From the NCBI RefSeq assembly GCF_964340395.1, contig NC_135568.1, positions 9,935,276 to 9,999,275 of the forward strand: 64,000 nucleotides of DNA, in the 5' to 3' direction. A program made the translations under genes and the position numbers. The stretch comes from Glandiceps talaboti (Eukaryota > Hemichordata > Enteropneusta > Spengelidae). The notes below the pieces were generated by a model, which was not told where the DNA came from, did not search any database, and worked only from the letters and a program-made list of their open reading frames with translations. Below are positions 32,743 through 43,063 of this stretch, piece by piece; the first letter of the stretch is position 1, and each line of letters starts with the position of its first letter.

Positions 32743-32957
32743 GGTGGTGGTGATGAGGATGACAGTTGTAGTGTTGATAGTAATGATGTTAATGATGATA
32801 TTTTGAATCATCATCATCATCATCATCATCACCATCATCATCATCACCACCACCACCACCACCACCACCACCACCACCACCACCACCACCACCACCACCA
32901 CCACCACCACCACCACCATCGTCACCACCACCACCACCACCACCACCACCACCACCA
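32621..32957. repeat. GAT/GGT then CAT/CAC trinucleotide array (inverted halves)
   Basis: The left half (32621-32800) is GAT and GGT triplets on the plus strand; the right half (32811-32957) is CAT then CAC. The halves are reverse complements in composition, so a long imperfect hairpin is possible. The poly-Asp/Gly and poly-His frames, and the poly-Val and poly-Gly frames, are artefacts. Confidence 0.95.
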
Positions 32958-33379
32958 ACACTATCCAGAAGCAATTATTATCTGTACATTGTCTACATTT
33001 TTCAATTCAAGAAACATATGGTGAGTGAGTTGTTATTCAATTTTCTGCAATCAGCAATATTACGTCACCAGTTGTACAATTTCATCCTTGTAAATTAATT
33101 TCAGATCAATCTAATGAAACGTACACAATGTAACCATGACAACGCAAGGTTCTCATTAGCAGGCACCTCATTAACCCTGAAATATACTATTGGTATAAAC
33201 CAGTTATAAGGTGGTAATCTTTGATATAAACGTCACCAGGAGTGGATGTTGGTTTCCATGGAGACACACTGTACCGTCAGTAATGTTTGAAGAGTGACGT
33301 CACCGTTGGAGTAAGCTGTACTACTTTGAATGATTTTTTTTTCTGTCCTTAGCATGTTTAACCTTTCAAACGGTAACAT

Positions 33380-33733
33380 CGTTAAAGTGGTCATATGGAT
33401 GAGGATTGGGTATTTATTTTGGATTTTTTAAATCTATGAAACAATTTTATCATGGCATCCGACTTGAAAAATCAGTGTGGAATAACATTGACCAAGTCTG
33501 TGTTTGCAACTCAATACAGCTAAAAATGTGTTTTAAAAAAGTTTGTTATTGTACGTACAGTAACAAACATTTTACACAGTTACCAGTCTTTTGCAATGTA
33601 TTGAGTTACAAACACAGACTTGGTCTATGTTGTTTCACATTGATTTTTCAAGTAGGAAGCCATGATAAAATTGTTTTATAAATTAAAAATCCAAAATAAA
33701 TATCCAATCCTCATCCATATGGCCACTTTAACG
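33380..33733. mobile_element. Fold-back element, copy 1 (MITE-like)
   Basis: About 354 bp form a nearly full-length imperfect palindrome. The ends read CGTTAAAGTGG and its complement CCACTTTAACG, followed inward by CATATGGATGAGGATTGG and its complement. Internal arms also pair, for example the GACCAAGTCTGTGTTTG block on the left with its complement near 33612-33630. The apex is GTTTGTTA / TAACAAAC around 33540-33570. No protein is encoded; open frames inside are by-products. TTAA at both ends could be a piggyBac-type target duplication, but the palindrome extends past it, so the true termini are uncertain. Confidence 0.8.
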
Positions 33734-34095
33734 AAAAGGGGGTAGACCTTAATGAGACATAGACGATAGAACAATAGAATTCTCAATGGACTGAAACCGT
33801 TGTTTTTTATTTTTATTGTTACTATAGTTACGAGTCATATTTTCGTTTCTCCTTTCTACAAAAATAGTTAAATTAATACACTTTATACAGACACGTGATG
33901 GTTTAACCGATTTGCCTTTTTTAATGAAGTAGCACACGATTTTACAAACTTTTAAGATTTATAATAAATGATAATTTGTTCTTGTGTCAAGCAAGGATTC
34001 TAAATGTATCGTTTGATCAAGTCTACAGGCTTTGTCAAACTGACTGTTTTTTCTGGCTTTACCGCTATTTTTCTTAGAATGTAATGCATGTTAAT

Positions 34096-34443
34096 TAAAT
34101 TGGCCATATAGATGAGAATCGGATATTTAGTTTGGATTTTTTTAATTTATAAAATAATTTTATCGTGGTTTCCTACTTGAAAAATCAATTTGAAACAATT
34201 TTGACCAAGTCTGTGTTTGTAACTCAATACATTGCAAAAAGCTAAAATGTGTGTATTGTTCGCAAAATAACATAAAGTTTAACACACTATGAGTTTTGTG
34301 TGTGCAATTTATTGAGTTACAAATAAGGACTTGGCATATGTTGTTTCACATTGATTTTTCAAAGTAGGAAACCATGATAAAATTGTTTTAGAAATTTAAA
34401 ATTTAAAATATATACACCACCCTCATCCATATGGCCACTTTTA
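34096..34443. mobile_element. Fold-back element, copy 2
   Basis: This is a diverged copy of the element at 33380. The left end reads TTGGCCATATAGATGAG and the right end CTCATCCATATGGCCAC. It shares internal blocks with copy 1 (CTACTTGAAAAATCAAT; GACCAAGTCTGTGTTTG; CATTGATTTTTCAA). It is again palindromic overall and of similar length, and its outermost bases are less well preserved. Confidence 0.75.
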
Positions 34444-34756
34444 GGTAACTAGAAGATGAGTAAAGGTTGGTTATTTTATTATATTGATTTTAAAATAAAA
34501 GTTTACGACAGTTTACTGGTTTGCAAAGTTCCATAAAATTTGACGAAATTTCTTGAAAATTATGAAATTGAACATTTTTTTAATATCCGAAGCGAGAAAA
34601 TACATCCCGCCTTCAATTGGAATCTTTTGATAAATTATTAAATATTAATAGAGTATAAAAGATAAATAAGCTATCTTTGGATCCCCTTAACCCTCTCCAC
34701 CCCTCCCCCTGTATTAGTGTACATTTCCACCGTATCGGATGGAGGTGTATGTTTAC

Positions 34757-34782
34757 CCTCAGACCACAAATGTGGTCTGAGG
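34757..34782. repeat. Perfect 12-bp inverted repeat with 2-base loop
   Basis: CCTCAGACCACA is followed by AA and then TGTGGTCTGAGG. All twelve pairs match. It lies upstream of the cysteine-rich frame and outside the fold-back copies. It could be a hairpin, the remnant of a small palindromic element, or a dimeric binding site; I cannot choose. Confidence 0.8.
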
Positions 34783-34828
34783 TTTACATATCGCACATTC
34801 CCGCCAAAACACCTACTTTGTACAAATA

Positions 34829-35014
34829 ATGAAATTCCTTTATTGTGATAATTGGGGTGACTGTAAAGACAATGAACACAGTTTTAGATGCGGTGACATA
34901 TGGTTGTTGCGTTGTTCTATCATGTTCTTAGACGGTAATTTTTTCATGAGAAAATGTCGCAGTGACCGCTTCAATGTCCGTACAAACAAATGTGACGTAA
35001 ACTATACTGACTGT
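34829..35014 (+). CDS. Possible peritrophin-A-like (chitin-binding) exon or gene fragment
   Basis: An open frame of 62 codons from an ATG encodes a cysteine-rich segment. Cysteines at residues 6, 21, 29, 43, 55 and 62 have gaps of 14, 7, 13, 11 and 6, close to the six-cysteine spacing of CBM_14 peritrophin-A domains (the 7 slightly exceeds the usual 5-6). The C-terminal part has the family look: C, four residues, F-N, then C-D near the end. An extra Cys sits at residue 12. Against a working exon: there is no signal peptide; an in-frame TGA lies at 34778-34780; no AG acceptor exists between that stop and the first cysteine; and downstream the frame runs into a CT-rich CTGT array. It lies between fold-back copies 2 and 3, so a stranded or decayed exon is plausible. 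It could also be chance. Confidence 0.3.
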
Positions 35015-35034
35015 ACGGGCAGACGTCCCCTTCT

Positions 35035-35109
35035 CTCTCCTCTCCTCCCTCCCTCCTTATCCACCCCTGTCTCTCCCCTCCCATCTCTCACCCCTCTCTC
35101 AGTCTGCCC

Positions 35110-35156
<47 letters not shown>

Positions 35157-35320
35157 AGTCTGTCTGTCTGTCTGTCTCTGCCTGCCTGCCTGTGTCTCTG
35201 ATTGTCGTGTTGTCTCCCTTTATATCTCTCTCTGTCTCTATCTCTGTCCCTGTCTCTCCTTGTCTCTCTCTCTATCTCTCTCTGTCTCTGTGTCTCTGTC
35301 TCTGTGTATTTGTGTTCTTC

Positions 35321-35391
<71 letters not shown>

Positions 35392-35393
35392 CA
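35035..35393. repeat. CT-rich and (CTGT)n compound microsatellite
   Basis: A degenerate CTCC/CTCT tract leads into CTGT units (35110-35180), a TCTCTGTC stretch and a second pure CTGT run (35322-35393). Confidence 0.95.
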
Positions 35394-35557
35394 TAATTGG
35401 GAATAAAGATTGTATATCTTGATTTGTAGCTAATGTAGTAAACACATGGCGATTGATGTTTGTTCGAAGATTAGTAAAATAAAATATTACATAAAAATAA
35501 TATTCCACTTAAAATGACACCGCGTAAGTAGAGTGAACATACTTCATGGTAGTGTGG

Positions 35558-35905
35558 GCCATATGGATAAAAATTGACTGTTTATTTTCGATTTTCTAAT
35601 TGATAAAGAAACTATTCTATGTTTTGCTATTTGGAAAAAAAAAATTAAAAGAACATAAATTATATCAAGTCATTGTTTGTAACTAAATGAATTGCAACAC
35701 ATTGAAAAATGTGTTAATTGGTACTGTATGTACAATAACAAACATTTTACATACCTTTTGTGTTTTGCAATTTATTGTGTAACAAACAAGTACGTGCTTT
35801 TCCACACTGATTGCCAAAATAGAAAAAAGGTAGTAGAGTTTTTCTATCAATTAAAAAATTTAAAAAAAAAAAATAGCCAATTTTTATCCATATGGCCAAT
35901 TTAAG
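35558..35905. mobile_element. Fold-back element, copy 3
   Basis: This is the most diverged copy. The ends are GGGCCATATGGATAAAAATTG and CAATTTTTATCCATATGGCC. The centre keeps the TGTACAATAACAAAC apex and the GTTTGTAACTAAATG block. The A/T runs next to the ends are longer than in the other copies. Same length class, about 350 bp, with no coding capacity. Confidence 0.7.
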
Positions 35906-37347
35906 TTAGTTTCTGGTGCGCATGTGTAATAGAGTCATCAGCCAAAATTTAGAATTTAACCAACTTCTTTTAGAACAGCTAAAACAACCCCAGTGAGTAC
36001 GTACCCAAAGTCATTTAGATTAACCATTTGAAATTTGCTTCAAACTTGTTTTACATAATGAAATCGAAGACTATTTTCTAAAAGTGGAAAATATAAAAAC
36101 AATGCTTTCAAAATTTGTTAGAGCAAATTCCAACAAATGACAAAGAAAAAATCTTTTAACCGTCTTGCGGACTCATCTTGGAAGTAATCGGGTTATATGG
36201 GTTACGAAGAAAAAACGATATAATCGAAGTCTCAGTCATGAAATAAATATTTGTCGGATGAAACTTTCGAGTTTTGTTTCGAGTAACGTTTACACACAGT
36301 ATATTGTTTTCTCCTTTTTCACTGAGAGTAGCTCACCTCCGCGTTACCACCCAAAACCACCCTGTGTCTCACAAAGTCTTTTTAATAGAGCTGTCAACTT
36401 TCCACGTTTAACTTGACAAACTTGTCGATACGGTCGACTTTTCGTAAACTCTGGGCGGTATCGAGACAAAGGGGAATTGACAGGGTGAAAAACGAGGGAC
36501 ACTTGATTGAAGCACCCTTATAGAGATACTATGCAAAATCGCTCAAGTATAGACAAACATGGGACAGCCAGCTATGAATTCGATTACAAAGAGAATGACA
36601 AAGAAATATACGACAACTTTAGTCGATTTATGAGTAAATTGTTGATAATCGCAACGTCAATATCGGATGATTTAAACCAGGTTCAGTTATATGTTAATTG
36701 TTTGATTTCGGTTTTGGGAGGGAAAGGAGTTTTGACGATGGCCAGGACCGAATGACCTTCGCGACGGTCGGCTTCTCAATGAGGTTTGATTGATTATCGC
36801 TACCGTACATCATCGTTAATTTTGCTATTCTGAAACCACATGTTCAAACTTGTACAGGGAACTGAGAAATAGTCGCCACCTCAAAGTATACATGGGGTCA
36901 AAATAATTCATTCAAGCAAAAATATGGTGAAACATTGCACGAATGCTAAACTTAGGTATACCAGAATTATCTCCTGCAAAAAAACCAAACACTTTTCGGG
37001 AGTTTTTTTTGGAATTGAAACATCGACGATATCTTCACATATATGTAACATGGAACGGTGCTGTTCATAGAAAACTTGTTCTTATTTCATATTCAAGCCT
37101 TCAAGCGTCATAACTGATGCCAAGCAAGATATTCATAACACATAATTAGAATATAATTGGTTGAAATCTACAACGAATAGAACTTACCGACTCTTATTGA
37201 GAAATAATTTATTGGTGTCGTTGACTCGTATTAGCCTAGTCGAAATGGATTTACAAATCTCTGGCGATAAGGCAAGTGGCTGATAAATATTGTTCTGCCA
37301 CATTACATAGAACGATTTACTTCAGTTCGTTCTAGCAGTAGGAAACA

Positions 37348-37416
<69 letters not shown>

Positions 37417-37484
37417 GGTATGTAGGTAGGTAGGTAGGTGTATATATGTGTGTATGTGTATGTGTATATGTATGTGTATATGTA

Positions 37485-37539
<55 letters not shown>

Positions 37540-40500
37540 GTGTGCACACATGTTTGTTTGTTTGTTTGTTGATAGTGTATTTATTTGTTTGCCACCCCAT
37601 CCTATCTGACCCCAATGGCATATATATCCACTTGTACTTCTTAAAGCAATTTCAAGTTTCTTTAAGAAATTCTCAAAAGTCATGATTTGGTGTGTTCTTA
37701 CAGTGAAAGTATGCTCGGGTCATTGAATTCCAACTTGTTAGTTCAACCGGTAACCATGCTTAGACTAGATTAAGTACCGTAACATTCCAAAAACAAACAC
37801 GCCATCAGGTTATACGGGAAGTCGTTATTTTCACATGTCAAAACTGAAGTATATTTGAAATTCAAATTCAGAAATTTCAGACGATCCAATCAGTAAAATA
37901 TTCAAATATATCGATATCTCCATGGCAATACCGGAAACATCAAGGGAACCAGACCCGAAACTATTTTCAAGGTGTATTTTACACCGTTTTGTTTGACGTT
38001 GTCAACCAGCACACACTCGTAGAGCAAGACAAGAGATGTGCTCGAATGTTAATTTTTTTTTATATCAATCCGAAATTTATGATCACCGGACGCGGCTATA
38101 CTCATGATTTTGACGACATTGTTAGTTTTGTGTATTTAAGTTGTGACTTTTTAAGTTTATGAAAGGGTGTTAGGCCTACAGGTTGGATTTTGAAAATGGG
38201 GACAAAAAAAATAGGTTATTCATGTTTATGTTGTCACAATTAATGGCTACTGGTTAAACCACATTAGACAACTTTGAGGAAGCCATATTGTCATCTTCAC
38301 GAGATGTGGCCAGGCCCATCATTTGCAACAGCTCTTTTGTGGTTTAATGTGGTTTCAATTTTTACGTTTCTCGTGACACATACAAAAATCGTTACCAATT
38401 TCCGCACACGATAAGCATTTTTCAATCTTAGTATTTTTCTCTACGAAATAGCAGTTTTATAAAAACAAACAAACAAACAAACATGGAATACTACACAACA
38501 CTGCCGGACGATTTAGTCAGACTACATTGTCTTCTAATAAGGTAGTACCCAACACAAATTTCCCGCCTAAATGATGTTAACATATTTTTGTTGCGCTGTA
38601 CATTTTTTTGTGTATTCAAACTTTATTTTAGACACAGATCATCAAAAAAGTATACATTTTATTAATTCTGTCAAAATTTGTAATTAAAAGTAATTTTTTG
38701 AGAGAAAATAAAATAAAATAAGCGTTTAGGTCTATTTTTGCCACTTGTGTCTGCACCTGAAAAGGTTACACCAGAGCGTTGGGATTTGAACTCAAACAGC
38801 CTCAATAATACCGCGAAAACTGAGATGACGAGTCAAATAAAGGTTACATACATACATATCAATTTTACCTTCAATAATATCAGTTTAATATTTATACAAA
38901 AAGAGATTTTACTTGCAACAAAGCTCAATTCAATACGTAGCTATTGATACACGATAAACGCACAAACACCCGACCGGGTCCCTGAAAAGCATGTGTGTGT
39001 CATCAAGATTTATAGCCCCCAAAATAGTATCGTCATATTTGTGGGAACCTTGTAAAATTGTGTAAACAATTTAGAAAAATGTTGTAATTATATTCTGTGA
39101 GATATGATAAGTTACAGCCCCCTTCCGCGTCGATAATTTAATAATTTCTATGCGGAGAGTCGCCAGTTATGTTTGGATAAATTAAACGGATACTTTTGCT
39201 CCATGATAGCAATATTTCATGAAGGTGTTATGTTGATAAAACAGTGACTGGTTGCTGGCTTAAATTTAACTCAGCCGAGTGTGACCTTTGCATCGGTCAC
39301 AGGTCGATTGATTCTAACACCGAATACAAGTCTGTTACGGATTGGCTAACACACACGAATTGTTACCTGTATGAGCGATAAAAGTCCAATCACAAAGAAT
39401 GTTGCATTACGAACTGGTAGTGTGCTGGTACCAGTACAACCGAACTGTTGTTGTTCGGAAGGAGGGACCGTCGCTGTTTTAGCTTAGCGCTTGGGCTGGT
39501 TTCAACGGGACATGGATGTTTGTCCACACGGTGCTGCGCTGTCAGTCAGCGGACACAGCTAGAGAGAGAGCTATGCAAAGCCGCGTAACAGAAGGCACAC
39601 ACGAATGCGCAAAGTGAAAAGATCTTCACCCTTAGTGACAATTCTAATGAGGTCCTCTTAAGAAACAATGAAGTCGACGAAACCAAAAACCAGAACCTTA
39701 AGAATTGATCTCAATTTCATTTTTAAAAGACATCTAATTTACCACGACTATGAACACACATCGACCGGCTTCGATTCTAAGATATCGAACAGTGTAAGTA
39801 AGGTATTCATTAACAAAAATAAGCATTTGGAGAATCGAAAGAATTGACCAATCTAAACAACAACTCAAGACACCCTTAATTATATCATCCATTGGGTACT
39901 TCATTAAAGTCTAACTCTTTTTAACTTGCAGTGTATGGCATGACAATGTGTATTGATTTAAGTAGGGTTCTCTTGTAGAAAGGGGTAAAGGAAAACACAC
40001 AGTTTGTTTTTAGTGCAATAAGATACTAAATGCCAGCTTGGGTTTATTTTCTCTTTGGTGGACCGCTGAAAATGGACCAAGCAGTCTCAGAGAGTTTTCA
40101 GATCGTTGTCAGACCAAACTGTAGTGGTATAAACCCAAAAGTGTGATTATCAGCGGTCATTAATTGAAAGTATAGTGTGAGATTTACTTTAGAAGGAAAG
40201 TAAATGTGTTTGAATTGTTAATGTACTCGATCGAGTGTTACTTGCCCCGTCTACAATTGACCCGAGTGGGTTTTTTGTTGCATGTTGAATCGGTTCTCAA
40301 ATCAGCGTCTCCCATAAATCATGTGTGTGGCTCATAATGGTGGAAAGTATTAAGGTCGCGTACAGTGACACGACCGAAGCATGACAGCAACCGGACAATC
40401 TTGTTGTTTCACACTAAACAAGATAAGTATTTGAATTGATGCACTTTATTTATGATTGGTCCTCAAGTGTGCAATAAAGCAAAATGTTGCCCTTCACTTT

Positions 40501-42580
40501 TCCCAAAGTTAAAAGCAGATTTTTGATAAATAGTCTAAAACGCTGTTTTCACCTGGATAGACACGCCTGTGTAGCAAAGTGTATACACAACATGGCAACC
40601 CAAACAGACCTCACCTATAGCTCAGGGTTTTTGAACCGGTAGCGTATACGTAAAGTACTGCCTTGTATACCTAAAAGATTGTTTAAGAAAATAATAATAA
40701 TGATGACCCCCTTCATCTCCATTTTGTGAAACCTAAACATTATTTGAAGGGTTTTTTTCCACACACACACAAAAATGGTAACCCATTCATTTTGTGACAT
40801 CTGAATATTACTTGTAGTTTTTTTTCATTACAAAGGGTTGTTGATTTCATATCCATAGCAAAAGTAATTTCAATGTAATTGTGTCATCACATTATCTAAT
40901 GAGTCGGTGTTGTGGCGTTTGTCTATTCATTGAAATGTACATGACCCGAAAAGAAAAAGGAAACAGAAAAAAAATTGAAAGAAAAACTAAGTGTTGTTGA
41001 GTTTATCTTAATGATGGATTTTTTCAATTTAGTTTTCAAAGTTTTGCTTGTTTGTCTTTCTAAGTGTCATCGTGGTGCGGTTTTGAGAAACTGAAAGATA
41101 TTTTTTTTATATCACACATACTTTTTCCACTTTAGAAAATGAGTATCGTTTCTTATCATTTTGTCCTCGTTATGATGAACTGAGAAGGAAGTTCCTCCCA
41201 AGATGGTTTTGTGGAAACCATTCACGATGATAAGTTTGTATCACTGATAAGCTCATGAAATATTAAGTTAAACGAACTTCCAAGTTTCATATATTATGCA
41301 TTCAAAATGAGAAACTGGGTTTCATATAAAACTTGCCTTATCATTTCAGAACCGTCTATTTTGTAAACTATTAGAGCCCATGGCCTTCTTTGCAAATACA
41401 ATTTAATTTTATTAGAGAAAAGGTTTTCACTAATTCCAAGCTTCGTTTAAGATTATGACACAGTGTATTTAGGATCAGAAGTTAGCACAGCAACTTACTT
41501 TTTGGAGCTTTCACGACGCTTATTTTTTGTGAGTTGTTTTTCTGTACCATTTTAACCCCAGAAAGGTGAAACACGTTGAATAGGATCTATACTATAGCTA
41601 AAGTAAAGTTAGGGATTAGTTTGTTTTTATTCTTTGTGTTATGTATTTAAAAGTAAACTGGAAAGAATATACCGTGTGTTTTTGTAACTTTTTTGGCATT
41701 GAAACCAAAACTTGACTTGGACCAGATACACACAGATCGACCCTTTTTGTGAAATTTCAATCATTCATCCGTTGAGGAGGAAATGGCCAAATTCACAGAA
41801 ATTTCATAAAGGGGAGCCCCTTTCTTTACATAGCCGGGCATCGCAGGGACGATAAAACGAGAAAACTTCGCATTTTTTTTGCGCGGCAATATTTGGAATA
41901 CTTTCTAAATGTTGACAAATACTCAGAAGGAGAAGACAGAGGGGTGAACAAACAAACATCAATTAATCTCCGTTACACGAAAAAGCTGATATTAGCCTTA
42001 AACAAATAACTCGAATGTGATGAGCAGAAAACGCAAACAAGCTAGTAAAATCGCCAAAACAAGTCACCTTAATCTGGCCATGATCTGGCTTAGACAAGTA
42101 CCAATAATTCCTCATACAGTCAACGCGATATGTAGATATCAAATTCAGAAAAAAAGGTCTGAATAAACGTTTTCTTTGTATACTTATGGTGTATCATTTG
42201 CTTCGGTTCTTTGATTTCGCTGAAGCAGCGCAACCAGAGAGTTAACCATAATGAAGACATGTTGCCATCATAAGAAAATGTCATCGGAGAAAACAAGGAA
42301 GGGTAATCAAGATCTAGACAACGTGAGCGATATGAGTCTATTAAACGATATTTCGTAATACATCATTCTTTTCGATTTCAAAAAAAAAATGGGAGTTTTA
42401 AATAAAAATTACACAAATTTCATTTGTTTTTACTCGAAGGAGAATTTCATAACGTTGATACATGTCTGATAATCAAAGTACGGTTATCGTGGCACGTGGG
42501 TAAATGAATTGCCAATTAATCAGCTAAGCTTACGATATATGCTAACAGTGTCAGTTATCTAGTTTGTTAAAAAGTGTGAG
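35906..42580. other. Non-coding, no gene recognised
   Basis: The 37349 array is the only large feature. The stretch 39400-39640 is visibly richer in GC and CpG, and a consensus plus-strand donor (AACAGT|GTAAGT) lies at about 39791-39796, so a first exon or promoter could be here; I cannot assign it to a gene. On the minus strand a donor-like CGGTAAGTTC lies near 37183-37192. Confidence 0.35.
37349..37571. repeat. (GT)n-(GTAT/GTAG)n-(GTGTAT)n-(TTTG)n compound microsatellite
   Basis: GT repeats (37349-37408), GTAT and GTAG units to about 37450, hexanucleotide GTGTAT units to about 37542, then TTTG units. Confidence 0.95.
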
Positions 42581-42608
42581 GTGGTTTTGTTGTCTTTTTT
42601 TTTTCTAG

Positions 42609-43063
42609 TCATTGTTGCGTTGATTCCTAACTGTGCTAGAGGTACGGCGATGAACATTACATATAGGTATAACCTTAGCGATCATGCACACAAAAGCTTA
42701 TCAAAATTGACTCAATTTCCGGTAGAAAACGCACTCGAGTGGTTGAGTGTTATAAGCTTAGCATCTGGTATATTTAATACATAATACAGCATATCACTAT
42801 AAGCAACGTGTTGGCTTGAATTTACAGGCTACCTATCCATTGCACGGGGCGAATTCAGCTACGTTGAACGTTTTCTGCAAGGTATTTTACACGGGTTAGA
42901 CAGAGACCTAAATACTGTAGTGGTCGCCCAGAGGTACAGTACTATCGAAGTTACGTACCATCTGCAGTCTCTACGAAACCTAGAAACGCCAGACGTCGGA
43001 GAGACAAAAGAACAAACGCGAGAAATTTGGCACGCAGCACCATTGTCAATTTCATGCAATTAA
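42609..43063 (+). other. Candidate unrecognised two-exon coding segment
   Basis: A T-rich tract ending TTTTCTAG precedes an open stretch (42609-42767) that ends at TCTG|GTATAT. A second stretch begins after TTTACAG at 42828 and stays open for 77 further codons, without any ATG, to TAA at 43061-43063. Joining them keeps phase and makes a Gly codon across the junction. The second part reads YLSIARGEFSYVERFLQG at its start. I do not recognise the protein. The implied intron is only 60 bases and the surrounding 10 kb has many comparable open frames on both strands, so this may be chance. Confidence 0.15.

Larger units (their letters stand above)
30607..33379. other. Presumed Sp8/9 intron or upstream DNA
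   Basis: Apart from the minisatellite and the trinucleotide array, no exon was found. I looked for a short first coding exon (ATG plus about seven codons and a donor) on the minus strand and found none that fits frame. Confidence 0.45.

Noticed and set aside
32566-33024. Poly-Asp/Gly/His, poly-Val and poly-Gly open frames
   Set aside because: All arise from the trinucleotide array and lack any non-repeat coding part.
31205-33260. RFX X-box-like sites (GTTACCATGGAGAT at 31213; GTTTCCATGGAGAC at 33250)
   Set aside because: Each departs from the consensus at one or more key positions and two partial matches are not evidence.
33406-33681. 91-codon plus-strand frame within fold-back copy 1
   Set aside because: It lies wholly inside the palindromic element and is disrupted in the other two copies.
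38275-38320. Minus-strand ATGGCTTCCTCA as the Sp8/9 first exon
   Set aside because: The opening residues look tempting but no in-phase donor follows before a stop.
40615-40800. Minus-strand 61-codon frame near a GTGAGG donor-like site
   Set aside because: The frame stops before the donor and has no domain.
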